A stretch of 64,000 bases of DNA from Legionella sp. PATHC035. GTDB taxonomy: Bacteria; Pseudomonadota; Gammaproteobacteria; Legionellales; Legionellaceae. Every line of letters starts with the position of its first letter. The stretch's first letter is position 1. A program made the translations under genes and the position numbers. The notes under the pieces were generated by a model. That model searched no databases and was not told where the DNA came from. It was given only the letters and a program-made list of their open reading frames with translations. Location: assembly GCF_026191115.1 (NCBI RefSeq), contig NZ_JAPHOT010000001.1:434001-498000 (forward strand), read 5' to 3'. Positions 26,774 to 36,362 of this stretch are shown piece by piece.

Positions 26774-28099
26774 CTAACGCATATTAATAATTGTCTGTGT
26801 GATCGCATCCCCTGCACGAATGGACTGCGCATTCGCTTGGAAATCACGTTGTGCACTAATTAAATCGACTAATTCACTGGTCAAATCCACATTAGATTGC
26901 TCCAACATACCCGATTTAATCGCACCTAATCCACCTGTTGTGCCCACTCCGATCAAAGGCTGACCTGAAGCTGCAGTTTGTGCCCAAGAAACATTCCCTA
27001 CATTTTGTAAGCCTGTAGGATCAGCAAAATTAGCTAATTGAATCTGCCCCATAGCCAAGGACTGACCATTGGTATAAATACCCAGAATTAGTCCGCTGTC
27101 ATCAATATTCAAGCTCGCCAAACTTCCAGTTGTATAACCATTTGATGAGGTTGATTGAACAGCAAATGGGCTACCAAACTGCGTGCTGTTTGTTAAATCA
27201 ATACTTAAACTTAAAGGATCAGCACCATTATTTAGATTAAATGCCAATGGAATGAGATTATTGGCTATAGGAGCGCCTCCAGGACTCGCAACTCCTACAA
27301 AAGTTCCATCCGTATTAAAATTCATCTCAAACAGGTTCGCGGTGTTGCCAGTCCCTGCAATAGGAGGAACATCTTGATTGTCGATTTGGAATGCAACATA
27401 CCATTGATTTTGTGTGCCTGGAGGAGTTGCAGCATTAGGTTGTCCTGATGCCGCAGCAGAGTCAGCTTTGATAAAATACATACTCAATACGTGAGAATTT
27501 CCTAGGCTGTCGTAAATAGTCAAGGACGTAGGATTATTATACGAGCTACTAAGCGGTGTTGCGCCACCAGTCCAGTCAACTGCTGGGGCTGTACTTTGCG
27601 AATTCAAATTAACCCCGGTGTTCACTGTGCTGCTTGCCTTAGGACTTATATTTGCTGTATTTATCTGTAATTTCCCTGATGTCCCAGTGATATTTCCTTG
27701 TCCATCCGTAAGTAGTCCAGTAAGATATTGTCCATTAGCATTGGTAATATAATTTTGGTTGTCCAAGCTAAACTGACCAGCACGTGTATAGACTGTCCCG
27801 CCTCCTGGATTCTCCAAAATAAAAAATCCAGAACCGTTCACTGCCAAATCCAGACTGTTTGTACTATTAGTCAAATTTCCTGATGCAAACTGTTGTTGAA
27901 CCGAAGTTAACATTACCCCACCACCGATGGATGTACTGCCTGCACCAAAGCTACCGTAACCACCAAATGAGTAAATATCACCAAAATCTGCTCGCGATCC
28001 TTTAAATCCTACTGTAGAAGAGTTTGCGATATTATTTCCTATAACGTCCAAATTACTTGTTGCTGCCTGAAGTCCACTTAGCGCTGCGTCAAAAATCAT
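26774..28099 (-). CDS. flgE: flagellar hook protein FlgE
   Basis: The structural subunit of the hook. It starts with the rod/hook motif LDVIGNNIANSSTVGFKGSR and DIYSFGG. The middle carries a FlaE-type beta domain (TSLTIYDSLGNSHVLSMYF), and the C-terminus has SGMLEQSNVDLTSELVDLI. Its 441 residues are average for a hook protein. It is preceded by flgD, the hook cap needed for its assembly, 14 bp away. Confidence 0.96.
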   Translation of the reverse strand: MIFDAALSGLQAATSNLDVIGNNIANSSTVGFKGSRADFGDIYSFGGYGSFGAGSTSIGGGVMLTSVQQQFASGNLTNSTNSLDLAVNGSGFFILENPGGGTVYTRAGQFSLDNQNYITNANGQYLTGLLTDGQGNITGTSGKLQINTANISPKASSTVNTGVNLNSQSTAPAVDWTGGATPLSSSYNNPTSLTIYDSLGNSHVLSMYFIKADSAAASGQPNAATPPGTQNQWYVAFQIDNQDVPPIAGTGNTANLFEMNFNTDGTFVGVASPGGAPIANNLIPLAFNLNNGADPLSLSIDLTNSTQFGSPFAVQSTSSNGYTTGSLASLNIDDSGLILGIYTNGQSLAMGQIQLANFADPTGLQNVGNVSWAQTAASGQPLIGVGTTGGLGAIKSGMLEQSNVDLTSELVDLISAQRDFQANAQSIRAGDAITQTIINMR

Positions 28100-28113
28100 T
28101 TTAGCCTCCTGCT

Positions 28114-28788
28114 TTAAACTGATATTTGTCTTACCTGATCCAATGATATTGGTCCAACTCCTGCAACATTTAATTTTAAGCCTTCACCATTTTGACCAAG
28201 GCTTACGCTATCAACATTTGCAGAGGTCATTGTTTTTAAAGACACCTCTTTCCCTCCATAAACGGCATGGACATCTACCTTATATTTACCTTCTTTTACG
28301 CGATTATTGTCTCCGCCCGTACCATCCCAGCTGAATTGAAAAAATCCAGGTGTAGGTTGGCCTAAGGAAATTGTCTTTATAAGTTCTCCAGTATCTGAGT
28401 AAATAGAGGCACTCAAATTACTGAGACCTGGTGGGATATCTACTGCTGCCTTTGAATCACCCTCTGCACCCAATTGAAGGGTATTACTATTGACCAAAAC
28501 CTTACGACCAACCAAAGCTGACGCTTGTAACGCCTGATTTGATTGGAGCGAGGTAGCCATCTGCTGTAATGATTCTTGCATTTTAGTAACCCCATCATTG
28601 GTGCTAAACTGAGCCAACTGGGATAAAAATTCACCATTCACCTGAGGTTGCATGGGATCCTGATTTTGAATTTGAGCGACCATCAAACGTAGAAAATCCT
28701 GTTGTCCCAAACTTTTCTTTGCTGAAGAATCAATTTGATTATACGGTAGATTCGATGCGTTCGTCCCATTAACCGAATTTGTTGTCAT
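28114..28788 (-). CDS. flgD: flagellar hook-capping protein FlgD
   Basis: The scaffold cap for hook polymerisation. It has the family's N-terminal LGQQDFLRLMVAQIQNQDP and QLAQFSTNDGVTKM, then a small beta sandwich. That includes FQFSWDGTGGDNNRVKEGKY, the FlgD Ig-like domain. The 224-residue length is normal, and the gene sits between flgC and flgE as usual. Confidence 0.95.
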   Translation of the reverse strand: MTTNSVNGTNASNLPYNQIDSSAKKSLGQQDFLRLMVAQIQNQDPMQPQVNGEFLSQLAQFSTNDGVTKMQESLQQMATSLQSNQALQASALVGRKVLVNSNTLQLGAEGDSKAAVDIPPGLSNLSASIYSDTGELIKTISLGQPTPGFFQFSWDGTGGDNNRVKEGKYKVDVHAVYGGKEVSLKTMTSANVDSVSLGQNGEGLKLNVAGVGPISLDQVRQISV

Positions 28789-28802
28789 TCCTATTCCTCC
28801 CT

Positions 28803-29225
28803 TTATTCACCCAGCTTTAAGGTACGCTGCATAAGCTGTTTTGTTGTATTAAGCAATTCAACATCCATTTGATATGACCTTGAAGCTGAAATTACGTTTG
28901 CCATCTCTTCAACATAATTTACATTCGGTGTATAAACAAAACCTTGTTTGTCCGCTAGGGGATTATCAGGTGCATAGCGCTTTATAGGGTCCGAAGTCGT
29001 CTCATAAGTCCCTTTTAGCTGAACGCCTCCTGATATTTGTTCTCCCATCCATTGATTCGCATGTTCCTGAACTGCTTTAAAAATAGGATATTTTGCTTTA
29101 TAAACTTCATTCGCATTACCTGACTCTACATTAGCATTACTCATGTTCTCAGCGCTAGTCGTCAAACGCGCTGTCTCAGCAGTTAATGCGGAACCTGCAA
29201 TATTAAATATCGCGCCTAATGTCAT
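28803..29225 (-). CDS. flgC: flagellar proximal rod protein FlgC
   Basis: A proximal rod subunit of 140 residues. It begins with IAGSALTAETARLTTSAENM and SNANVES, a variant of the NNLANANT rod motif. It ends with NVNYVEEMANVISASRSYQM and LNTTKQLMQRTLKLG, the conserved C-terminal helix. It follows flgB by 2 bp. Confidence 0.95.
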   Translation of the reverse strand: MTLGAIFNIAGSALTAETARLTTSAENMSNANVESGNANEVYKAKYPIFKAVQEHANQWMGEQISGGVQLKGTYETTSDPIKRYAPDNPLADKQGFVYTPNVNYVEEMANVISASRSYQMDVELLNTTKQLMQRTLKLGE

Positions 29226-29227
29226 GA

Positions 29228-29620
29228 TTATTCTCCTTTCAACGCCAGCATCATGGATTTAATTTTATTATCAAGAAAACTCAGGCTAGCCTGATAGTTA
29301 AGCGAGTTATGTGCAAATTCTGTGGTTTCTAAATCTTTATCTACCGTATTCCCATCTAATGACATTTGCGAAGTCACTCGATATTTCAAATTCGCTGAAA
29401 AATCGGCATTCGCATTAATGTGTTCTGGCGAGGTAACCTGCATTTTTTGTGCTCCACCAGCCATACTGGCAGCTAAAAACTCATTGAAATCGATATCTTG
29501 AGCTTTATAATTCGGCGTATTGGCATTAGCCAAATTGTTTGCCAACTGCGAAGCTCTATGTTCGCGTGCTACTAAGGCTTTAGCGTGTATTCCAAAATAG
29601 GTATCAAGATCTAACGCCAT
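29228..29620 (-). CDS. flgB: flagellar proximal rod protein FlgB
   Basis: First gene of the flg operon, 130 residues. It has QLANNLANANTPNYKAQDIDF near the N-terminus, the rod signature in near-consensus form, and a C-terminal helix LSFLDNKIKSMMLALKG. The operon promoter is a consensus sigma-54 site 35-50 bp upstream, so transcription should need RpoN and an activator such as FleQ. Confidence 0.95.
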   Translation of the reverse strand: MALDLDTYFGIHAKALVAREHRASQLANNLANANTPNYKAQDIDFNEFLAASMAGGAQKMQVTSPEHINANADFSANLKYRVTSQMSLDGNTVDKDLETTEFAHNSLNYQASLSFLDNKIKSMMLALKGE

Positions 29621-29654
29621 AGTTCCCCCTCATAAAGTAAGTACAACTAGAAAA

Positions 29655-29669
29655 GCAAACATTGTGCCA
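29655..29669 (-). promoter_or_regulatory. sigma-54 promoter of the flg operon
   Basis: On the minus strand the sequence reads TGGCAC, five bases (AATGT), TTGC, which is an exact match to the -24/-12 consensus TGGCACN5TTGC. It lies 35-50 bp ahead of the flgB start codon. Flagellar rod-hook operons of Legionella belong to the RpoN/FleQ class, which agrees. Confidence 0.9.
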
Positions 29670-29692
29670 ATTTCAAATAAGTGAGAAAATAA

Positions 29693-30673
<981 letters not shown>

Positions 30674-30710
30674 GATGGGCTAATCTGGCTACAATACTGA
30701 ATTCAATAGA

Positions 30711-30731
30711 GGTTGGGCCCTTTGCCCAACC
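30711..30731 (+). terminator. rho-independent terminator of hemF
   Basis: GGTTGGGC, CCTTT, GCCCAACC is an 8-bp stem followed by GGCATTTTATT, 38 bp past the hemF stop. Confidence 0.65.
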
Positions 30732-30784
30732 GGCATTTTATTGATTCAGCCTTGATTGTTTCTTTTCATTTTTTTCTATCACAT

Positions 30785-32110
30785 TCATGGCAAAGCCACC
30801 CTTCTTAAATAAATGCGAGCAAGAGCTGCAGCTATGGCGTTGAGTAGACTTAAAATGAAAAAAATTTGTGGAATTGCCGCGCTAAAATGCAAGAGACCAA
30901 TGACCATAAATGTCCCCACAACCATAAATAACGAGTTATAAATATTATTGGTCGCAATAATTCGTGCTCTAGAGTCGGGTGGACTCATCACCTGTAAATA
31001 AGTATACAGGGGAACAAGAAAGAAACCTGAACTAAAGGCCAACATAAACAAGTCAAAAGCAATCCGCCAATGATTAAAGTGTGTGAAGAAGGTATCTAAA
31101 GAGAGTAAAGTATTTTGTTCCATTGCATTAGGTGAGGCCCAATACAGATCCATTGAAAAACAAGTAAAGGCAAACATAGCCCAAGGAACCATAGCCAGAT
31201 TAATCCGGCCTTGAAAAATAGAATTAACCGCTAGAGAGCCGAATGCTATGCCTAATGAAAACAATGCCAGGAATAGTGCAAAAACAGTATTATTTGCTCC
31301 TAAAACATAATTCGTGTAGTCCGGTAGTTTAGTAAGGATTACTGTCCCTAACAGCCAAAACCAAGATAAAATTAAAATACATAATAAAATACCAAAATGC
31401 TCGGTAGCCAGCTTCAACATTTGATAAGTGGCACGCCAAATCTGGATATCAACCTTAATCGATTTGGATGTCGAAGGAGCCCTGGGTATCAACATGCTTG
31501 AAGTTAACCCAGCAAGAGCAACAATCACCGTTAAAAATACTGCCATGTAAGGTTTGGGATTATTTGCTCCGATGGATAAGGTACCCATGGTAGTTCCTAC
31601 TAATATAGCAATAAAGGTACTTGCATCAATAAGACCTGTTGCACCTAATAACTCATTTTTGGGTAAATGATCGGGAAGAATGGCATATTTTATGGGTCCA
31701 AAAAATGTTGAGTGAATGCCTAAGCCGGTCAGGGTTATCATCATCAAAAAAATATTGCCAAAATATAGAGAAAAGCTCCCAATAATCATTAAAAATAATT
31801 CTAATATTTTAATCACCCTGGTCACTAAAGTTTTATCGTATTTATCCGCTAATTGTCCGGCAGTGGCTGAAAAAAGAAAAAAAGGCGTTATAAATAAAGC
31901 ACCTGCTATTGCTTGATAAAATTCAGATTGAGCTTGGTCATGGGTTAAGTGATAGCTAATCAAGGTGAGCATCGCTAATTTGAATGCATTATCGTTAAAA
32001 GCGCCAAAAAACTGGGTAAGAAAAAAAGGCAAGAAAATTCGCTTTTTCAAAAGGTAAAAAACACCAAAGCCCATCAACATAACTCCAAAGTTTAAACGAT
32101 AACCGTTCAT
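30785..32110 (-). CDS. LplT-like MFS transporter (lysophospholipid flippase family)
   Basis: A 441-residue, 12-helix MFS protein. It has the family opening FFLTQFFGAFNDNAFKLAML, FFLFSATAGQLADKYDKT between helices 2 and 3, and FFGPIKYAILPDHLPKNELL. These are hallmarks of LplT and of the transporter half of Aas-type fusions, which move lysophospholipids across the inner membrane for re-acylation. The usual acyltransferase/acyl-ACP synthetase partner is not adjacent. An inner ATG (MLMGFGVFYLLKKR) 10 codons in is an alternative start. Confidence 0.82.
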   Translation of the reverse strand: MNGYRLNFGVMLMGFGVFYLLKKRIFLPFFLTQFFGAFNDNAFKLAMLTLISYHLTHDQAQSEFYQAIAGALFITPFFLFSATAGQLADKYDKTLVTRVIKILELFLMIIGSFSLYFGNIFLMMITLTGLGIHSTFFGPIKYAILPDHLPKNELLGATGLIDASTFIAILVGTTMGTLSIGANNPKPYMAVFLTVIVALAGLTSSMLIPRAPSTSKSIKVDIQIWRATYQMLKLATEHFGILLCILILSWFWLLGTVILTKLPDYTNYVLGANNTVFALFLALFSLGIAFGSLAVNSIFQGRINLAMVPWAMFAFTCFSMDLYWASPNAMEQNTLLSLDTFFTHFNHWRIAFDLFMLAFSSGFFLVPLYTYLQVMSPPDSRARIIATNNIYNSLFMVVGTFMVIGLLHFSAAIPQIFFILSLLNAIAAALARIYLRRVALP

Positions 32111-32172
32111 TCATATTCATCATTAAGGATGCATACTACACTGAACGGTTATTTAATTCTGCATTTATGTTA

Positions 32173-33051
32173 TCAACACACAATTTGCAAGCCTGCACGA
32201 CTCGTTTTTAATGCTGAGGAAAGAAGATCGTTATGCTTCAATATTAAATCTTCAAGATGGCTATGAGCTTCTGCCTCACGTACGAGTTGAGACAGGCCTG
32301 TCTGTGTGATTTTATTATCTGATAAATCGACATATTTTAAATTATTATTAGATTTTAATGATTGTGCAATAAGCTCAGCACCAGCATCGCCAATTTTATT
32401 ACTTCTGACGTTCAAATGAGTCAAAGATCGTGATTCAGTGATCATTGCGGAAATTTCTTCAGCGCATCGTTCATTCAAGTTGTTATAGGATATATCCAAA
32501 ATTTTCAATGAAGGATGCCTCAATACAAAATAACGCAATGCTTTCATTCCATCCAGACCGAAATCATTACAGCTTAACACCAACTCACTTAATTCAGTAT
32601 TTGCATCTAGGGCTTTGAGTAAGCGCTGCACACCAATATCTCGCAACCAATTTAAGGATAAATCCAAAACAGCCAGTTTTTTAGTGTTTAAAAAAGAGAA
32701 AAAATCACTCGAAATTTTATCGCCTATCCAATTGTCAGTGAATTTGATTTTGTTGAGTTCTTTACTGGGCAAAGATTCAAATATATAAGCAATGCGATCC
32801 GTATCAATATGATTCGCTTCAAATGAAATCTCATTAATTTTTGATGATAATTTCAAGATATCATGTAATGCAAAATAATCTTTATCATTCAAGCAAGAGT
32901 GATCCACACTAATTTTTTTGATTGATTTACATTGTCTGGAACCTTTTGACTGCAGATACTTCATAAGGTGAGGAATCGCTAAATGATGTTGTAGGTGAAC
33001 AAGCTCTATCGCTTCTAACGTTCCGCCATCATGTTTCAGTCTAATCGTCAT
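32173..33051 (-). CDS. leucine-rich-repeat protein, ribonuclease-inhibitor type; effector candidate
   Basis: A 292-residue protein made of about nine repeats of roughly 28 residues with the pattern LxxLdlsxNxi. Examples are LAVLDLSLNWL, LKILDISYNNL, LTHLNVRSNKI and LKYVDLSDNKI. The repeat type is that of eukaryotic ribonuclease inhibitor/NOD proteins, which is rare in free-living bacteria but frequent among Legionella Dot/Icm effectors. No signal peptide and no other domain. The likely role is binding a host protein (inference). It is transcribed alone, after a divergent repeat-bearing gap. Confidence 0.88.
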   Translation of the reverse strand: MTIRLKHDGGTLEAIELVHLQHHLAIPHLMKYLQSKGSRQCKSIKKISVDHSCLNDKDYFALHDILKLSSKINEISFEANHIDTDRIAYIFESLPSKELNKIKFTDNWIGDKISSDFFSFLNTKKLAVLDLSLNWLRDIGVQRLLKALDANTELSELVLSCNDFGLDGMKALRYFVLRHPSLKILDISYNNLNERCAEEISAMITESRSLTHLNVRSNKIGDAGAELIAQSLKSNNNLKYVDLSDNKITQTGLSQLVREAEAHSHLEDLILKHNDLLSSALKTSRAGLQIVC

Positions 33052-33146
33052 ATTACTTCCTCTGTAAATTGAACCATGATTAAGTGTAGATGATTTTTTT
33101 CATTTGGATATCACGAATTAGAGAATTTATCATTCACTCCTATTCC

Positions 33147-33229
33147 CGTCATTCCGAATGTCGCGAGGGCTCTCCCAAGGGTCACGTCGTACCACACTAT
33201 GGAGCTCCCTCGCTCTGTTTGGGACGACA
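33147..33229. repeat. CGTCATYCCGA...GCGAGGG inverted-repeat element
   Basis: The left arm (33148-33176, with GTCATTCCGA and TCGCGAGGG) and the right arm (33201-33228, with GGAGCTCCCTCGC and GGGACGAC) are imperfect inverted repeats around a 24-nt spacer. Elements with the same arms lie at 43514, 44973, 46370 and 63828. Confidence 0.75.
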
Positions 33230-33283
33230 AAAATGCACCAAAAGACGCCCTCTTAAGGCGAATAAGGTATTTCTTTAAGACGA

Positions 33284-34114
33284 TCAAATTTGCGCGACCA
33301 AGCGAGTCAACACATTTCCGGGCCCCACCTCGATAAAGACTGTTTCACCTTGATTCTTTAAATAGCGAATTGTTTCAGTCCAGCGTACAGGATGAGTTAT
33401 TTGCTTCACCAAATTATCTTTAACTGTATTGTCGCTGTAAGGTTCTGATGAGACATTAGCGAGCACTTGCGATTGAAGCGGGGCAAACTGAAAAGGGGCA
33501 ATAAATTTTGCAAATTCATCAGCAGCTGATTGCATATAACGCGAATGAAAAGCGCCACTCACTTTTAAGGGCACACACATCAACGCCTCACTGGCAAGTA
33601 GTTCGTTCGCTTTGGCAATATCGACAGCAGGACCTGAAAGGACTATTTGTTTGGGCGAGTTAAAATTAGCAAAATCCACAGAATCCAATCCATTAACTTT
33701 AAGTAAAAACTTGATTCGATCCTCGGTTAAATTAATGACAGCAAGCATTCCTCCCCCACTAGCCTGCGCCATCAACTCGCCACGTTTTTGCACCAGTTTT
33801 AACCCAGTAATAAAATCAAAAGCACCCGCAGCAAATAATGCAGCATATTCTCCTAGACTATGTCCAATGAGATATTCTGGCATTGGTTCTTCCGCTGCTC
33901 TGGCTAAAAAAGAAAGGGCTTCAATAACATATAAGGCAGGTTGAGTGTATTCGGTATGACTTAATTGCTGTTTTGGATCCTCTAAACATAATTCTTTAAT
34001 TGAGTATCCTAGAACCTCATCAGCTTGTTTTATTTGTTCAGGGAAATATGAAAATAATTCAATTCCCATTCCTTTTGCCTGGGAACCTTGCCCAGGAAAC
34101 ATATAGATAGTCAT
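33284..34114 (-). CDS. stand-alone malonyl-CoA:ACP acyltransferase (FabD/trans-AT type)
   Basis: The 276-residue product begins MTIYMFPGQGSQAKGMG and holds the active-site GHSLGEYAALFAAGA (nucleophile Ser) and GAFHSRYM (catalytic His). The ending ETVFIEVGPGNVLTRLV is typical. FabD loads malonyl groups onto ACP for fatty acid synthesis. This one is not in a fab cluster and is shorter than usual FabD (about 310), resembling the stand-alone acyltransferases that serve trans-AT polyketide synthases. No synthase lies in this window, so it could be a second FabD or serve one elsewhere. Confidence 0.85.
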   Translation of the reverse strand: MTIYMFPGQGSQAKGMGIELFSYFPEQIKQADEVLGYSIKELCLEDPKQQLSHTEYTQPALYVIEALSFLARAAEEPMPEYLIGHSLGEYAALFAAGAFDFITGLKLVQKRGELMAQASGGGMLAVINLTEDRIKFLLKVNGLDSVDFANFNSPKQIVLSGPAVDIAKANELLASEALMCVPLKVSGAFHSRYMQSAADEFAKFIAPFQFAPLQSQVLANVSSEPYSDNTVKDNLVKQITHPVRWTETIRYLKNQGETVFIEVGPGNVLTRLVAQI

Positions 34115-34268
34115 AGCACTCCTTTTCTCATATGAACATTCCTAATACAACTCATAATAATTAGAACGGTATATAAAGTCATTAAATAAATGCGCTAGAA
34201 CGTCTACCCAAGCGTAAAGCAGGGATGACTAGGTAGCCCAATCAAATCAATGAAATTAATCATAAAAA

Positions 34269-34814
34269 CTAATCATCCCGGTTATTAGTTATCCTAAATA
34301 AATAGTGTTTCGCCAAAGAATTGACAGGATCAATTTTGGGGTGAAGAAAATCTCCCTGCTCATCTCGAACCATTCCAAGCTTTTCCATAACGCGTTGGGA
34401 ACGTAAATTATCAGGTACGGTAAAGGCAACTATTTCTTTTAAATTTAAAACATTAAAAGCGTAATTCAAAACAGCCTTGGCTCCCTCAGTTGCATAACCC
34501 CTACCCCAAAAAGAAAATGCCAAACGCCATCCGATTTCTACACAGGGTGTAAAATGTGCTTCCCAAACTGGACTATTTAAGCCAATAAACCCCATGAATT
34601 GGTGTGTACTTTTTTGTTCAACAGCCCATAAAGTATAATGGGCTTCAGCGAGTTGAGTATTCATCCGTTCTATAAAAGAAGTCACCATATCCATAGTCCA
34701 TAGATTAGGCATGAACTCCATCACTTTAGGATCTTGATTCATAGAAAAAAATGGAGCGATATCCTCATCGCTCCAAGCTCTTAAAAATAGCCTAGGTGTC
34801 TCGATAGTGTTCAT
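34269..34814 (-). CDS. GNAT acetyltransferase, RimJ/RimL type
   Basis: The 181-residue product begins ETPRLFLRAWSDEDIAPFF, the standard opening of RimJ/RimL-like N-acetyltransferases. It has WRLAFSFWGRGYATEGAKAV, where GRGYATE is the acetyl-CoA loop, and VPDNLRSQRVMEKLGM, which fits the fourth motif. The acceptor is unknown. Its ATG overlaps the stop of the PhzF-like gene by 4 bp, so the two are translationally coupled. Confidence 0.9.
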   Translation of the reverse strand: MNTIETPRLFLRAWSDEDIAPFFSMNQDPKVMEFMPNLWTMDMVTSFIERMNTQLAEAHYTLWAVEQKSTHQFMGFIGLNSPVWEAHFTPCVEIGWRLAFSFWGRGYATEGAKAVLNYAFNVLNLKEIVAFTVPDNLRSQRVMEKLGMVRDEQGDFLHPKIDPVNSLAKHYLFRITNNRDD

Positions 34815-35599
34815 GGCAAATAAATTGTACCTTGTAAATAAAGATGACTCGTTCCATAAAGAAACACACGCCCTTCTTTAACCTCACACTGCAGCTTGCC
34901 TTGGCGGTTACCTCCTTGCATCGCATCGATATGTGATTTACCGAGTTGTTCACACCAATAAGGTGCAATAACGCAATGTGCAGAACCCGTTACTGGATCT
35001 TCTGGAACATTACATCCAGGATAAAAACAGCGTGAATAAACATCACTATTTTGACCTGGGGCAGTTAAAATTAAACCTCTATAATCCAAACGGGCTACCG
35101 CATCCAAATCAGGCTCTGCATCGCTCACGTCGCTTTCATTTTCATAAACAAACATTAAATCAAACTGACTTTTAAAGACTTTCTGAGGTTTTTTTAAATT
35201 TAACAGGTGCAGCTCGGGAGAAAGTTCAATTGAATAATAGGGTAATGCTGGAAAATCCATCATTAATCCATCTCCGTGCTTGCGTACAATGAGCCTCCCA
35301 CTCTTGCAATTAAATTTTATTTCTTCTCCCTTAAATCCTAATTGATTAAAAATGACATGCGCCGTAGCTAGCGTAGCATGGCCACATAATGCAACTTCTT
35401 CATTGGGCGTGAACCATCTTATATAAAACCCCTCTTCTTGAGGAACAAAAAAAGCCGTTTCTGATAAGTTATTTTCTGCAGCAACTTTTTGCATTTCATT
35501 ATCTGTGAGCCAATTATCTAAAGGACAAACTGCTGCTGGATTACCTTCAAAAAGACTGGATGCAAATGCATCCACTTGATAAATTGGTAAATTTTTCAT
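34811..35599 (-). CDS. PhzF-family epimerase/isomerase (YddE-like)
   Basis: The 262-residue product starts YQVDAFASSLFEGNPAAVC and has NLSETAFF (the catalytic Glu region), EVALCGHATLATAHV and DPVTGSAHC. These are the conserved elements of the two-lobed diaminopimelate-epimerase fold of PhzF proteins. In phenazine producers PhzF isomerises a dihydroanthranilate; most relatives have no known substrate. There are no phenazine genes here, so a housekeeping or detoxifying isomerase is more likely. It is the first gene of a two-gene unit with a GNAT. Confidence 0.9.
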   Translation of the reverse strand: MKNLPIYQVDAFASSLFEGNPAAVCPLDNWLTDNEMQKVAAENNLSETAFFVPQEEGFYIRWFTPNEEVALCGHATLATAHVIFNQLGFKGEEIKFNCKSGRLIVRKHGDGLMMDFPALPYYSIELSPELHLLNLKKPQKVFKSQFDLMFVYENESDVSDAEPDLDAVARLDYRGLILTAPGQNSDVYSRCFYPGCNVPEDPVTGSAHCVIAPYWCEQLGKSHIDAMQGGNRQGKLQCEVKEGRVFLYGTSHLYLQGTIYLP

Positions 35600-35922
35600 A
35601 CATACCCCTAAAACGATGATTCCATAACAAGAACGGTATATATGAAGATCTTTAGAGGAAATTCAAGAGTACTGATAGATTTTCTTTTAGATTATGTTTT
35701 TAGAATGAATTTTTAGACAAAAAACGCTATTGATTAGTTGACCACATCCTTAGATTATTCGATCAGGCTCAGTAAAAGACTTCGCCAGAACAATGATTCT
35801 GAGGTTGCAGCTATAACCAAAATTTAATTGCATGAAAAGCAAACCCAGGTTGTAGGAAATCCTTAGCCCAGGTTAAACTTAACACGCAGCGATAGCTGAG
35901 AATATTTCATTCGTTACTTTAC
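35600..35922. other. intergenic region between the PhzF gene and the cold shock gene
   Basis: It holds two direct CCCAGGTT words (about 35848 and 35870), related to the palindromes at 15633 and 59713. Both flanking genes run leftward, so it should contain the PhzF-unit promoter. I see no clear promoter, terminator or open frame. Confidence 0.4.
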
Positions 35923-36138
35923 TTATTCAGTAATAATTGTAACGTCTTGTGCCTTCAACCCTTTTGGTCCTTTATCAAGCACAAAGGAAACTGGATCATT
36001 TTCATGAAGAGTTTTAAATCCAACACCTTGGATATCTTTATAATGAACAAAAATGTCATCGCCATTTTCATTAATAATAAATCCAAATCCTTTTTTCTCA
36101 TTGAACCATTTTACATGGCCCGTTTCTCTTTGCGACAT
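35923..36138 (-). CDS. CspA-family cold shock protein
   Basis: A 71-residue single cold-shock domain. RNP1 is KGFGFI and RNP2 is DIFVHY, with the aromatic residues needed for single-stranded nucleic acid binding. It starts MSQRETGHVKWFNEKKG. A ribosome site AGGGGAT lies 5 nt ahead. The 224-bp gap before pyrE could give a long 5' leader: a TTAACA-16-TATGCT promoter-like pair lies roughly 140-165 bp upstream. Long leaders are usual for cold-induced csp genes. The paralog identity (CspA, C, D or E) cannot be set. Confidence 0.9.
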   Translation of the reverse strand: MSQRETGHVKWFNEKKGFGFIINENGDDIFVHYKDIQGVGFKTLHENDPVSFVLDKGPKGLKAQDVTIITE

Positions 36139-36362
36139 TAGCTATCCCCTTTGTCTTAAGCTTTACTATCCAACTATTACAGATGTTTATTTCCAGTGTA
36201 AAAAATACTCATGATTAAAACACTGAGTTATAATAAACATTTACTCATGTAGGAAATAATTCACTACATATAGATTAGCATAGCAGTTTTTTATTGATTG
36301 TTAAGGATTTTTTTAAAAAAAATCGCGATCTTTAAATTTTTTTTCTCTACTGGAACTACATA

